DNA of 64,000 nucleotides, taken from Ceratopteris richardii (Eukaryota; Streptophyta; Polypodiopsida; Polypodiales; Pteridaceae). The stretch is from assembly GCA_020310875.1 (NCBI GenBank), contig CM035441.1, positions 91,234,495 to 91,298,494 of the forward strand, written 5' to 3'. Below are positions 33,680 through 45,256 of the stretch, in pieces. The notes under the pieces were generated by a model. The model saw only the letters and a program-made list of their open reading frames with translations, was not told where the DNA came from and ran no database searches. The position numbers were made by a program, and so were the translations under genes. Position 1 is the first letter of the stretch; every line of letters starts with the position of its first letter.

Positions 33680-35580
33680 GAACAAAGCATAGACATCAGA
33701 GAAGAACAAAGTATACAAAATAGATATGAACAAGTGCACGTTTGTGGAAGCGCAAAACTATACTGTCTTATCCATGGAAATTACAGGAAAAAAAAAAAAT
33801 TGTTTACATAACCTCATATGTTCAAGTCTTGAAGCGCCATCAATACACAGAAGTTCATGAGTGTCGATTTGCAGAAGAAGCTTTGATCGGGAAAAACCTC
33901 CAGACACGTTATCTTTCCTTGCTGATCATCAGCCCTTTTGATCCTCCAATGTCGAAAACATCAATGCCTATGTTCTATCAGTTTCTTTTTTCCTCGTCGT
34001 CCAAAATCGTTCATCGACAGATGGATTTCTCTGGCTTTCTTTGCAACGTATGCCCACGGAACAGATGGATTCCTGCGAGTTCTTTTTCCTTTATTTTGCC
34101 GCATCATCTTCGTGCAACAGTATAAGTCCAAAGTCCTTGCCCGTCGGCTCCTGAGAATACGATGCTCTCACATTCGCGCATCTTTTGGGCACGCCTTCCT
34201 TCCATCAAGTGACGCTTTCCTATGAGGAGAGCGTACCAGAGAGTGAAACGGTTTGCTAGTTGGAAACACAGACAGAACACCGTCAGTCATCTTCTATTCT
34301 CACGATTGCATGTACACATACACCACAAAATGTATGCTATCGAGCTTCAGAACAAGGCAAAGCAATTGCAAATTGTGAGGTACGTCACCCTTTCTCCCCT
34401 CTCTATCAAGCCACCATTCCCCTTTCACGATTATTACCTTCCAAACATTTTCCTCCAAAAGATCTCATTCTTTCTCTTCTTGAACCCTCGAAAGCAAGGA
34501 AAAAAGAAACGTGCAATAGTCTGAGGAATAACAAAAGGCTTGAACATCCTCCAATTGAGTCTATCCCCAAGTTAGAACAATCCATACTTCCTTGAATTGA
34601 GGATTCATTGGAGCTTGCCTTTAGATAAAGACCGGATAGAATTCTTCAAGGTTCAGTCCTTGACAGTGCTCCTTATTGATTGAACAAACTATCTGCTTTA
34701 TCAATAAAAAAGAACTGCAACATCTAAGATATCACACCAATAGCTAAAGGAATCTGCACACCATTCACCATTGCAATACAAAAGATAGCATATGACAGTT
34801 TGCTGGAAGGATCCACATAGTTATCAACAAATCATGAAGATGGATACCCTCAAGCTTGCCATAGTCAAAAACTTTACTTATTTGATTGAAGTAACTTCTA
34901 GCATCATATTTTTTGCTCAACCAGAGCCTCTCCTTGAACACTTTAGCATCACTCTTCCTCATTGCATCTCATGCAAGTTCTTCCCATGGTTATGAGAGTT
35001 TGTCAACAAATTGGGCATTCCAAAAAATCACGTTTTCATTATTCCTAGTCGTCACATACTTCATGGCTACCACACAAATGAACTTATCAACAAATAGTGC
35101 CAATTTATCCAGGATTAACTTCATTCATACAACTCATGACAAACTTGCATGATGAGCCGCAACCAAGATGAAGAAACCTACAAAACTATTGCCCTGCCTT
35201 TATGCCTTAAGAAGGTCCTTCACAAATCATTTTCATCCATTATAACTGGGAAACTTTATACATACGCAATGACACACTTCCATAAGATTCATTGGATTGG
35301 TTTATAATAGATAATGTATAACAAGATGACATTTTGTTGTAGTGAATTGCACATTAAGAAAACCTTTGATCGAGCACAAATAATATAATTCACAGAGCAA
35401 CTAACATGCTATATTATTATGCATTGAGTAAAGTAATCAAGGGAAGGAATCACCCATTTCTAATCTATTCGTGCCCTTCATATGGATTGACTCCCATCAA
35501 TCATCGATTCATCTTTTTCATTGGTTCCTCATCGTCTTGTCAAAGAAATGTGTTCAAATCAATTTGTTAGCTTGAGTTTC
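33680..35580. other. Unassigned stretch, no supportable gene
   Basis: Several short frames but no recognised domain. On the minus strand about 35100-34765, a stop-broken stretch (FWNAQFVDKLS, KVFKERLWLSKKYDARSYF) has protein-like composition and may be an old transposon or gene remnant; I do not recognise it. Confidence 0.4.
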
Positions 35581-35706
35581 AAATAATGAATACAACATGC
35601 ATTCATGCCCTCATGATTCTTCACCTACTAAATCAAAACACAAATCACATGAAAACCTCAAGACGTTAAAATCCATATAACATTCCATTATTCCATAAAG
35701 TATAAA
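35581..35706 (-). repeat. Truncated 3' LTR of the host gypsy element
   Basis: Matches 50403-50525 (CCATCATGATTCTT... to ATTCCATTATTCCATAA). The rest of the LTR (about 360 bp) is missing on the left. Confidence 0.7.
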
Positions 35707-35874
35707 ATGCCTCCTAGTTGACAAGCAACTACCCTCAGTTGATAACAATAAAATAAACATGGATGGCCAGTCACATGTCCTATCATTGAACAATTATAAG
35801 CATGTTCCATGTAAGAACACATGCATTGTAATAGAAAACTGAGATTTAATGTGATTCTGAATGATATGGAGAAA

Positions 35875-36985
35875 TCAAATGATCATAATGTGGATTTGGT
35901 GATGTCTTATGAATCCATTGAGATTCTCCAAGTGAATGATTTTTATAGCCTTAACTAAATATCTATGATATTGCTTACTAGTACATATAGTAGTAGCATC
36001 ATAATCAAGTATTTTCTCTGGAACTAAAATTTTAGCATCCTCTTCAAGCAAAGGAGGATCATCTAAAATAGGAGTGAGTGATAAAGTTCCTTTAAAGGAT
36101 TTAAATAAACTAATATGCAAAGAATTATGTATATTCCAATGAGCAGGTATGTCTAGTCTAAAAGTATTCTCATTAATTGTTTGAATAATATGAAAAGGTC
36201 CATAACAACTTCATGCAAGTTTAAACTTAGGATGTTGTGAAATATTTTTCAATGTCTTTTAATTATTCATAATCATACAAAGTCATTACCTATTATTTTC
36301 AGGATGAAATGCAGAGCTAAAGTCTATTTTGGAACCTAAATTTTGAAATAGTACAGCCCAAAAGTGATTAAAAAAATGAACATTTTGATATGAAAGAATA
36401 ACATTTGGAAAACCATGATGGCAAAAAATACATTTAATAAATAACTTAGCAGCTTGAGGTGCAGAAAGAGCCTTTTTACAAAGAATGAAATATGCTTATT
36501 TACTAAACCTATTAACAATTGTCCAAATCATCTCATTATGAGATGAAGTTGTATGAACACGAGTAATAAAATCCATAGAAATTTGTTCCCATTGTCCATT
36601 AGGTATGGGAAGTGGCATTAATAATCCAAATTCTTTACGACGATGGCAATTCAATTTTGTCACAATGTAATGGGAAACAAACTGTGCATTATCCTTTTCC
36701 ATATTTGGCCAAATTAAGAAGAATTCTTTACATGTAGAATAGTACTTTGTATGCCCTTATGGCCCATATACGGTGGTTCATGCATCTCTTTCATAACAAA
36801 TTCTTTAAAAACGTGTGTGATGCATAACTTGTGTTGGAAATACAAGAATCCATTATGAAAAGTATAATTATCCTTGTTAGATGGTGTACAATTCTTGAAA
36901 GCAGTCCATGTTTGTGAAAAATACAAATCAGATGCATAAGTAGGAATCATGTCATGAAATGAATGAATATGAACAATATAAATAT
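35875..36985 (-). pseudogene. Host gypsy integrase and chromodomain
   Basis: 36714-36950: HHCC side with KEFVMKEMHEPPYMGHKGIQ. 36496-36702: KLNCHRRKEFGLLMPLPIP, then WEQISMDFITRVHTTSSHNE and a VNRFSK end. 36336-36518 is a degraded core. 35875-36120: HISLFKSFKG, then VPEKILDYDATTICTSKQYH and RYLVKAI, a chromodomain-like end. Frames are broken between blocks. Confidence 0.8.
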
Positions 36986-36989
36986 GATT

Positions 36990-37332
36990 GATTGAAGCAA
37001 TATTTTTTTGTGGGGATGGATACGACTAAGGGCATCAGCTATGACATTAGCTTTTCCAGGTTGATATTGAATTAAAGGTTTAAAATTTTGTATGAATGAA
37101 GCCCATTTAATGTGTCTTTCAAAAATGAATGGTTGATTTAATAAATGTGTAGAATCCTATTGGTCTGTTTTGATTAGAACTTCAGAACCCATAAGGTAAT
37201 GTTTCCAAATATGCACAAAAGCTAAAATTTCTTTATCACGTGTACTGTAATTCTTTTCAGAAGGTTAAAATTTCCTAGTTTCAAATGCAACGGGATGATC
37301 ACTTAGCATTAATAATGCACCTATACCTAAAC
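36990..37332 (-). pseudogene. Host gypsy RNase H, C-terminal part
   Basis: Minus strand reads GIGALLMLSDHPVAFETRKF, then YSTRDKEILAFVHIWKHYLM, then YQPGKANVIADALSR, with stops between. The N-terminal VLDVSG part continues on the far side of the nested element at 41340. Confidence 0.78.
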
Positions 37333-37521
37333 TGTTGGGGATGTAAGTGTCCTGTGACCTTACCCCCATATTCATATATATACATCATTTATAGAGCATT
37401 GCCTAAAGAGAGATCATTATGTGGGTTTCGAGGCTCCCACGCATGTCCGTGCGTCGTTCCTCTCTTCTCTCTCCCTCCATCTCCTCCTTCCTCCTCTTGT
37501 TCTGCACACCAAAGCCCTTCA
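37333..37521 (+). repeat. 5' LTR of the nested copia derivative
   Basis: TGTTGGGGATGTAAG...AAAGCCCTTCA with TATATATA at about 37375. The primer-binding site starts at 37523. Confidence 0.92.
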
Positions 37522-37599
37522 TTGGTATCAGAGCATGCTGAAGGCTTGTGTGCAAGAAGCTTTCATGGAAGCTTAGGTGAGAAGAGGTAGAAGTGCAGG

Positions 37600-38165
37600 T
37601 CGGCATCTCTTGACAGCAGTTCAGTATTTCGATCATAACTCGAGCTAGGAAGCTCGGATTGATGCGTTTTAAAGTTCTGTGTGTAGCTAACACAGAGGGC
37701 TACAACTTCACAGAAGGACGCAGAACCTGGTTCGGACTTCTAAAGTACCGAAAATTCGAAAAACATAGACTGCTGTAGAAGGCGAATCTACATTTAGTAA
37801 AACAGCAGGTCAGTTTTTGGATCGTAACTTGAGTTCTACAGCTCGGAATGCAATGATTCAACTTGTTGTGCGTAGCTTGAAAAGATACTACAACTTTGTA
37901 GAAGAACTCAGATTCAGATTCTCAGTGCAAGGTCGCCGAAACTGAAAAATACAGAGCAGTAGTGTTGTAGGTGATAGTGAAATTGACAGCAGGTGCTTGT
38001 CTTAAGCATAACTTGAGCTACGCACCTCCAATTGAGGTGTTATTTATCTCGTTACGTAGCCAAGATTCAGATCTTGAAGTTTGCTGAAGAGCAAAAGTCC
38101 AGATTCAAAGGTTATCACCTCTGAAACAGCAAAACACAGAGCAACACATTTTCACTATAAGAACC
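37600..38165 (+). repeat. Three degenerate ~190-bp leader repeats
   Basis: Each unit has an AGCAGxTC..., a TCxTAACTxGAGCT(A/T)... segment, a TGTAGCT/GCGTAGCT segment, then a ...ACAGAGCA or CATAGACTGCTG end. Units start about 37610, 37800 and 37990. Non-coding. Confidence 0.6.
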
Positions 38166-38800
38166 CTAATTGCACTTGGAGGTTGAAATTGCTTTGAAAG
38201 TTCTTCGAGAGAGAATGTTTGGTGTGCAAGATCTTATTCTTAGAGCTTGAAGGCATTGTACATGTATGATCATTGTGGTAGCTCCTCCATATGAGAGTAG
38301 AGCATGATCTTGTCACGTGTTTGGCATGTAAGATGACATTGTGGTATACTCTTCTTTGAGGTTTATGTCATCATGAGTTCAATCATGGATGTATAGTGGC
38401 ATTGTGGTCTATATCTTGCTTATGCCACTTGGTTATGGATTTACTTGCCGGTTGCACACAATTCTGTGAGAGTTGATTGTGGATCTTGTTTGGTACTTGT
38501 ATGTTAGTTTTCTTTGCAGGTACATGATCCAAATTGGACCCTCAATTACACGTTTGTTTGTCACCGTTATTAGCATTTGGTCATTGATTGATATGTATTT
38601 GCCAGTGTGATTCTTGGCATATGTGGATGGTGATTCCCACATGGTTATTTTGGTTTAGAGTCCATTTTACAGAGGAGATGTTGCCGAAATTTCCACAGCT
38701 TTTATGCTAGAAGAGAGCTCTAGTGGATTTTGAAGCTTGTGTGATAGCTTTGGATCATTGTTTATCTCCATTCATTTGGACTTGGTCATAGGTTATTTGT

Positions 38801-38912
38801 GATAGGTTGGACCATCTTACAGGATTTATTCTTGAGTGGGAGTTGTATTTATTTATGATAGGTTGGACCATCTTACAGGATTTATTCTTGAGTGGGAGTT
38901 GTATTGCCATTG
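38801..38912 (+). repeat. 56-bp tandem duplication in the leader
   Basis: GATAGGTTGGACCATCTTAC begins at 38801 and again at 38857, with near-identical sequence for about 50 bp. Confidence 0.85.
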
Positions 38913-39351
38913 TATTGGCATGTATTGCCATTAGTTTATGGGCATATGTATTTGCCATTATCCTTGATTACATCAGTGACAGGTGGTGACAGATTACTCA
39001 TTGTTCTTTTGATATTGGTTATATTGTTTGATTGCTCAGTTTATAGGGGATACTCTGTTGAATTTTTCCCAAGATTCTTTCACATCTACTTAGTCAGTTT
39101 GGAGACTTGGTGAGCAGGCTTATGCTCATGGTTTTATGTGCATGCTAGATGCATGGTTATGTGACAGGTGGTTCACACGGTTTTCTTCTCCAGTGAGACA
39201 AATATGATGTGAGTTATGCATATGGGTATGCAGGTGTGATCCTATTGAGGATAGAGTATTGTTTCTAGTCTCTTGTTACATTGCTAGTCTCTTGGATTGC
39301 CAGCATGATGTCTTCTCGATTTGATGGCACTTTCCGAGATGGAAAGCTCAG

Positions 39352-41043
39352 ATGTGGCATACATTGGTTCGTGCAGGGTTACACATGTATGTGCATAGAG
39401 ATGCACAGAGACCTCGTGACATGCCCGACCACGTATGGATGGATATGGATGCATTGGCTAGCTCCACTATCCGATTACAGCTTGTGGATTCTATATATGA
39501 GTCTGTTATGTATGAGGAGACGAGTAGTGCATTATGGCAGAGCCTACATGATATGTATGCGAGTCCATTGACTCATGTGAGACATAGATCACATCGACGA
39601 CTTCGATGTTGGCATTGTGGTCATGAGGGCCATATTCGACCATGTTGTTTCAGGCGGATGCGACGACGACATCAGAGACATGCACGTGATGTAGATCAGG
39701 TAGTGGTTTCAGGAGAGTCTATGACAGTTGATTATGCTAGTGATGGTGATATCAATTTCTCCTATGGTTCATCTCATGATTCTTCTTGCTCATTAGATAG
39801 CACACATATGGCTTGGTTGCTTGATGCATTAGCCAGTTTTCATGTTACTCCACATCGTGAGTGGTTTTGTCGATTCTCAGGTGAGAGTCGTGGATGTGTG
39901 CACATGTCTGATGGTACGACATATGACATTGAGGGTGCAGGAGATATATGCCTTATGCTACCTAGCGGAGCATCACTTATACTCAGACATGTACGCTATG
40001 TGCCTTCATTCCCTATGAGCTTGATTTCAGTTAGCCAGTTACAGGAGAGCAGATGTTATGCATTCCTTGGTGAGCATCATTTTCAGTTGCAGTTGGGACA
40101 GCTTATGCTTGTTAGAGGTGCTGGGCACATGTACCCACTGCAAGTACTTCATGTGAGAGACAGTCTCGTCTTAGTGGGAGTTCAGCCTTATGTGCGATAT
40201 GAGACTCTTCATGTCTCATTTTGTCTACCTACACATAGGTCTATTGACATTCATGATGCACATGTATGGCAGGATTCAGATGCTCAGATGGATGCACATA
40301 TAGAGCATGTTCTGGATGCTCATGTTGCTTATGTAGAGCATGGTTTGGTTGATCATGTGGATGCTCATTTGGAGCACACTTTTGATGATCATTTGGATGC
40401 TTTAGAGCATGATCTAGATGCTCACATAGAGCATTGTGATGATACTCAGTCAGAGTTTGATCATCAGTTTGACCTAGGTGTTGATGTTGTGCAGTTAGCT
40501 CATGTGGAGCATGAGCATACACTTGGTGTGGTAGAGCAGGATTGCTCACATGGTACACAGTGTATGCCAGAGCATACTAGCTCTCAGGGTGCACAGTTAG
40601 ACACATCCTTGGTTCAGAGGATGACTGATTTAGATGTTGATGAGTCAGCGATCATGCAGTCGTTCTTGGATTTGCTCATGCTAGATGTTGATACAGATAT
40701 GTTTGGACATGTTAGTCTTGATGATGGTGCTTTGGATGCCTTGGATACAGGCATGGCTCACATACTTAGGTTAGCCAGGATAGCACATGTTTCATCAGCA
40801 TTCCAGAGTCTGATGTATGAGTTGTTATGCTCGAGACCAGACATTGCAGTTGCTATTGGAGCATTTGCACTTGGAGTTGTCAGTCATTCGATGATTGACA
40901 TAGGCATGGAGCGAGTGGGAGCTTTGCAGGAACTTCGTCAGTTCTTGCATCAGTCATATGTGAGCTCGACTCTTGTCGATATGAGTCTAGAGCAGTTTGC
41001 GGTGTATGGATACACCTTGTTCGAGGCAGTTGGTGTAGGCTGA
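39352..41043 (+). CDS. 563-codon ORF: copia gag, knuckle, disabled protease, His/Asp-rich tract, RT/RNase H scrap
   Basis: From M1: MWHTLVRAGLHMYVHRDAQR and a gag (UBN2-like) part with LASSTIRLQLVDSIYESVMY and ALWQSLHDMY; the knuckle CWHCGHEGHIRPCC near residue 85; WLLDALASFHVTPHREWF near 155, where the Asp-Ser-Gly of copia protease reads Asp-Ala-Leu; GDICLMLPSGASLILRHVRY; a ~100-residue tract of DAHIEH/LEH/DDH units (about residues 295-400); then SLMYELLCSRPDIAVAIG near 485, matching the SLMY...TRPDIA block between copia RT and RNase H. The true gag start is probably upstream in another frame (MSSRFDGT at 39307), with a one-base frame change near 39330. The frame is otherwise intact to TGA 41041. 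Possible role: a gag-like particle protein moved in trans; function of the His/Asp tract unknown. Confidence 0.75.
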   Translation: MWHTLVRAGLHMYVHRDAQRPRDMPDHVWMDMDALASSTIRLQLVDSIYESVMYEETSSALWQSLHDMYASPLTHVRHRSHRRLRCWHCGHEGHIRPCCFRRMRRRHQRHARDVDQVVVSGESMTVDYASDGDINFSYGSSHDSSCSLDSTHMAWLLDALASFHVTPHREWFCRFSGESRGCVHMSDGTTYDIEGAGDICLMLPSGASLILRHVRYVPSFPMSLISVSQLQESRCYAFLGEHHFQLQLGQLMLVRGAGHMYPLQVLHVRDSLVLVGVQPYVRYETLHVSFCLPTHRSIDIHDAHVWQDSDAQMDAHIEHVLDAHVAYVEHGLVDHVDAHLEHTFDDHLDALEHDLDAHIEHCDDTQSEFDHQFDLGVDVVQLAHVEHEHTLGVVEQDCSHGTQCMPEHTSSQGAQLDTSLVQRMTDLDVDESAIMQSFLDLLMLDVDTDMFGHVSLDDGALDALDTGMAHILRLARIAHVSSAFQSLMYELLCSRPDIAVAIGAFALGVVSHSMIDIGMERVGALQELRQFLHQSYVSSTLVDMSLEQFAVYGYTLFEAVGVG

Positions 41044-41150
41044 TTGGTATGGGTAGAGATCCGGACTCGTCCTGTACATTATTCTATAGTCTTACATCAT
41101 TCTTTGTATATTTTTCCACTTATGGTCACATTGACCCTTAAGTGGGAGAT
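41044..41150 (+). other. 3' untranslated part of the copia derivative
   Basis: Non-coding, ending in the polypurine tract AAGTGGGAGA next to the 3' LTR. Confidence 0.6.
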
Positions 41151-41339
41151 TGTTGGGGATGTAAGTGTCATGTGACCTTACCCCCATATTCATATATATA
41201 CATCATTTATAGAGCATTGCCTAAAGAGAGATCATTATGTGGGTTTCGAGGCTCCCACGCATGTCCGCGTGTCGTTCCTCTCTTCTCTCTCCCTCCATCT
41301 CCTCCTTCCTCCTCTTGTTCTGCACACCAAAGCCCTTCA
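41151..41339 (+). repeat. 3' LTR of the nested copia derivative
   Basis: Same length as the 5' LTR; differs at about three bases (one near position 20, two near GTCCGYGYGTC). Confidence 0.92.
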
Positions 41340-42332
41340 TAAACCACTAACATCTAGAACTACATGGAAAGGCTGTGCAAAATCTAGTAATTGCAAAACA
41401 AGTGCATGAGAAAGCGCATGTTTGAGTTTTTCAAAAGATTATTGTTGTGATAATCTTCATGCAAGTTTTAAATTGTTCTTCAATAATAATGTGAGTGGAA
41501 GTGCTAAATAAGGAAATCCTTTTACAAAATTTTTATAAAAGCTAGCTAACCCTAGAAAAGAGCATACATCATTCACAGATTGAGGTACACACCATTCTTC
41601 AATTACTTTAATTTTCTTTGGATCTACATGAATGCCTTGACTGGAAACAATATGTTCTAAATACTCTAATTCTTTTTGGAAGAAATAACTCTTTTCACGA
41701 TTGGCATAAAGTTTATTTTTGCATAAAAAATTAAAAATTGTGGCTAAATGGTTCTAATTGTCTTTTTTATTCTTACCATAGACAAGTATATCATCAAAGA
41801 AAACAAGAACAAATGCTTGGTAATCAAGAAAAATGTTATTCATCATACATGCAAATGTAGTAGGTGCATTGGTTAGTCCAAAAGGCATTACCAAGAATTC
41901 AAAGTGACCAGTTTGAGTTCTAAAGGTAGTCTTATAAATGTTAATTTGTGTCATTTGTATTTGATGATACCCAAACTTAAGATTAATTTTGCTAAAGTCA
42001 TGTGCTTCATGAAGTTTATCTAGCAAATCATCTATCCTAGGAATAGGATATCTATTTTTAATTGTGATCTTATTAAGTGCTTTATAGTCAATGCACATAA
42101 TTTAAGTCTTGTTCTTCTTCTTCACTAAGAGAAAATGTCCTCCAAAGGGAGAAGAACTAGGCCTGATAAGTCCTTTGTGGAGTAGATCCTTAACTTGATT
42201 ACCTATTTCTTTTTTATGTAAAGGTCCATGCCTATAAGGTGCTTTATGGGGAGGAGATTTACCAAGAATTAAGTCTATACTATAGTCAAGAGATCCCCTA
42301 GAAGATGGTAGTTTAAAAGGAAAATCGGCCAT
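41340..42332 (-). pseudogene. Host gypsy reverse transcriptase and RNase H start
   Basis: 42102-42332: FPFKLPSSRGSLDYSIDL, APYRHGPLHKKEIGNQVKDL, HFLLVKKKNKT. 41754-42098: [57 protein letters not shown], and the catalytic [11 protein letters not shown] (FFDD in place of YxDD). 41340-41753 holds the thumb and connection with stops, ending in the RNase H start cut by the nested element. Confidence 0.85.
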
Positions 42333-42683
42333 AAGGCAATCCTAATAGGAAGCCATGAATTATTTATGTGCATTAGGAAGTGTACGTGTATAATCAACTA
42401 TGTTATTGAAGAAAACAATACCTGAATTGTAGCTTTTCTTGAATGCACGTTTGACTTGTGTATGAATAATTAATGGAAATGGTTTGAAGTCATGCATTGC
42501 AGACAAAGAAATATATTGATTATTAAACTTAAAACTAATTGTGTGTATGATACTCAATGCATTGATTATAATGATGATAAAAAGGCATCCGGAGTATAAC
42601 ATCATAGGACTCCAAAGGAGCAATTAAATGTGTGCGTTCATCTACGTATGAACCTATACAAATCTCAAAATAATGCACTTTAT

Positions 42684-42980
42684 TTATAACATTAAATCTA
42701 TTCCTTGAAATGCAGCCTTAACTTTATACATAGAAGGAAGTGGATGTAGTTGGAGATCTTGCACTAGTGTATAAGAAATAAAATCATGTGAACTACCATC
42801 ATCATGTAAAATATTAATAACGTTACCATTAATAGTACCTTGCATGCAAAGTAAAGAATGAATAGAAATTTTTTTACCCATGGTACTTAGATCTTTTTCC
42901 AATGCTTCTTCAATCGAATCAGGTTGAGTGTCTTCATGAACCATCTCCATGTTGTGTACTTGAGCTTTGATAGGTTTCAT
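42684..42980 (-). pseudogene. Host gypsy protease region
   Basis: IHSLLCMQGTINGNVINIL followed by HDDGSSHDFISYTLVQDLQL, where DDGSSHDFI stands for the usual DSGSTHNFI active site. 42333-42683 between protease and RT is broken and poorly conserved. Confidence 0.75.
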
Positions 42981-42999
42981 ATTGGTTCTTCACAGCGTA

Positions 43000-43656
43000 C
43001 ATGTAGCTTTAATATGAACAAACTTACCACAATGCCAACAAGTGAAACGGGGCCTCTTTTCTTGAGCATCCATCATTGTATTTTGAAGGGTTGGAGATTT
43101 TGTAGGTTTTAAGGGGGATTGTCTTGTGTATTAGAGAGAAACTGGATTGAGGAGGGTGTTGGAAAGTAGGTGGGCATTGAAAAGTAGTGAAAGTACGCTT
43201 GAAAGGAAAAGTGGGATTGATTGGTTGTTGTCATTGATACGTTTGTTGTAAGCGAATGAACTTGGTGATAGACTAAAACTCCTTCTCAGCACTATGTGCA
43301 AAAGAAATAGCTTCATAGAGGATCATGGGACGTAGTGTGATGAGGTTGGATTGGATTCCTGTTTCCAAACCACCTTCATACTTCCGTTGCAAGGTATCTT
43401 CAGGAATTGTTTCAAGTGAACAAATAAGTAGTAGTCGTTGCCAACAGAATTTGGAGTAGGTAGACACAAAATCTCCATCTTTCCATTCAAATGTTGTCCA
43501 TGATTGATGGGCATATAAGTGGAAATTAGGAGGAAGGAAGGACTCCTTGATCTTTTCTTGAAATGTGATCCATGTTGTGGGGCAGTAAGTACTATGCCGC
43601 AAAACATTCCACCATAACTGGGCCTTGCCCACCAAATAATTAATAACAAATTTCAC
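43000..43656 (-). pseudogene. Host gypsy gag with zinc knuckle
   Basis: 43273-43656: MKFVINYLVGKAQLWWNVLR, TWITFQEKIKESFLPPNFHL, a capsid-like part. The knuckle CWHCGKFVHIKATC (CX2CX4HX4C) reads from about 43047 to 43006, in a separate frame. Confidence 0.78.
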
Positions 43657-44886
43657 TTTTTTAATTTCAGAATACGATTCATCAAAATAAAATTCATCAA
43701 ATTGGGGTAGACATGAAAGAACAAATTGGCCATCCTTTTGCCCATCAAATCAAGAAAATTGGAAATTTTCAACACCAATATTGGAATGCGTGCCTTCTTC
43801 TTGAGTGATGATAATGGCCTTCACCACCCAAATTAGGTTTTTGTCATCACTATGCACCTTTTGGAGTGCAACATTGCATTATTTTATCTCATTTTGAGTA
43901 TGTTGGAGTTCATGCCACAAAAGCTCCAATTGCAATCGAAACCCCAGGTAGGGGTGATGTATCAAAATCCTTGGTATTATGGGTAGGGTCCATGGCCTTA
44001 TTTAGAACCATAACATAGGCTAAGCACGTAAAAAGAATTTCAGCAATATTGGAAAAGAGGAAAAGAATGTTTTTGTCTTGGAAATAAATAAAATAAAATA
44101 ATAAATAAATGAGAATTTTAAATAAATAAATAAGGGGAAAGAGAGTGTTAGAAGTTATGTTAAATATCAATTAAAAGGAATGGGGTATCAATAAGTGACA
44201 ATAGGCTAGTGAGGTTGTGGGTTCAAATCCCTACATGCTAACTAGGGAAATAAGTAAGATAACTAGAGAAATAAGTAAGGTAACTATGGAAATAAGGAAG
44301 CTCTTATTGCCACTCATTAGTTAGAGAAGGTTCACATGTAGCCAATGGCTTCCAATGGAACAAAAGGGAACCATGAGTGCCAGAGAAGCCAAAGATGCCA
44401 AAGTTATGCCTTAGTTCTATGCCGTAGTCAATGTCTTGGAGTAAGCCACCAGAGTAACCACATGGATAACCGCATGTATAACCAAATTGATAAACGAACT
44501 TGATAATCCAATTTGATAACCGAACAATAAAAATGCATAGTGCACAGTGTGATAGTGGGCACAATGAGTACAGTGAGCATAGCACACTGAGTATAGTGAG
44601 TAGAGTGAGTACAATGAGTATAGTGAGCATAGTGAGTACAGTGAGCACAGTGGCATAGTGTCACAGTGAGCAGAATGCATAGAGGCACAATAACAAGTTC
44701 GAAATATTTCGAAAAAGACACCAATGCACCATAATAAATGTAAATTCACAAACAAAAATGTGGACTAGATAGGAATTAACAAACTGAAACGGATGTGGAA
44801 TCGCAAACGGATGCAATAGACATCATCAATCACGATCGAATGTCGATAAATACACATTCATAGATGCACGGAGGCTCTAATATCAT
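43657..44886 (-). other. Host gypsy 5' leader and gag N-terminal remains
   Basis: No intact frame. Includes three ~22-bp units (GAAATAAGTAAGRTAACTA) at 44245-44300, a ~150-bp AGTGAGTA/AGTGAGCA minisatellite at 44530-44680, and a lone B-box-like GGTTCAAATCC at 44219. Confidence 0.55.
44530..44685. repeat. Minisatellite of ~9-10-bp CAGTGAGTA/CATAGTGAG units
   Basis: Roughly 15 imperfect units of (A/C)AGTGAG(T/C)A. Minus-strand frames become TVLTMLTI- or HYTHCTH-like strings and are not genes. Confidence 0.85.
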
Positions 44887-45256
44887 TGTTGAATAGATCT
44901 TGCGAACACACATATGCAGAGATAATACATAAATAAATTATCACAGAAGCATAAAAAGAATAGAGAGAAACAAGAGATTGGACACAAGATTGGGTATAAT
45001 CTCCTCCCCACATATGGACAATTCTATCAGAGTATACGTATTTATAGGTACTTCTCATGACCTCTTGAATAGAAGATACATGAGGGTGGCACTTTGAAAA
45101 GTGTGCATTTACAAAAATTTGCTTTATTTACAAAATTGTCACTTTCTCAGCAATCTATTATTTTTACAAAAACATTGCTTTTTAAGAAATCTACTATTTT
45201 TACAAAAAATAGTTAAAATATTATTGTTTAACTATCTTCAAAAATATCTAAATAAT
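44887..45256 (-). repeat. Host gypsy 5' LTR, first part
   Basis: Starts TGTTGAATAGATC next to the primer-binding site. Contains the minus-strand TATA box (CTATAAATA, about 45030-45040) and is interrupted at AATAA 45252-45256 by the copia element. Confidence 0.8.

Larger units (their letters stand above)
37333..41339 (+). mobile_element. Nested copia-type deletion derivative, both LTRs, TSD TAAAC
   Basis: LTRs 37333-37521 and 41151-41339 (189 bp each, only about three differences), perfect TAAAC target duplication (37328-37332 and 41340-41344). TTGGTATCAGAGC follows the 5' LTR; AAGTGGGAGA precedes the 3' LTR. Internal order: long leader, gag, zinc knuckle, protease-like region, His/Asp-rich tract, RT/RNase H-junction scrap. 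Integrase and the RT catalytic region are absent. Confidence 0.92.

Noticed and set aside
33680..35580. Several 60-130-codon frames
   Set aside because: No recognisable domains, splice signals or codon pattern; listed only as an unassigned stretch.
39352..41043. 563-codon ORF as a host gene
   Set aside because: It lies between two matching LTRs with primer site and polypurine tract, and contains gag, zinc-knuckle, protease and RT-junction motifs of copia.
44205..44230. tRNA gene suggested by GGTTCAAATCC
   Set aside because: The B box is perfect, but no A box, acceptor pairing or anticodon stem can be found upstream.
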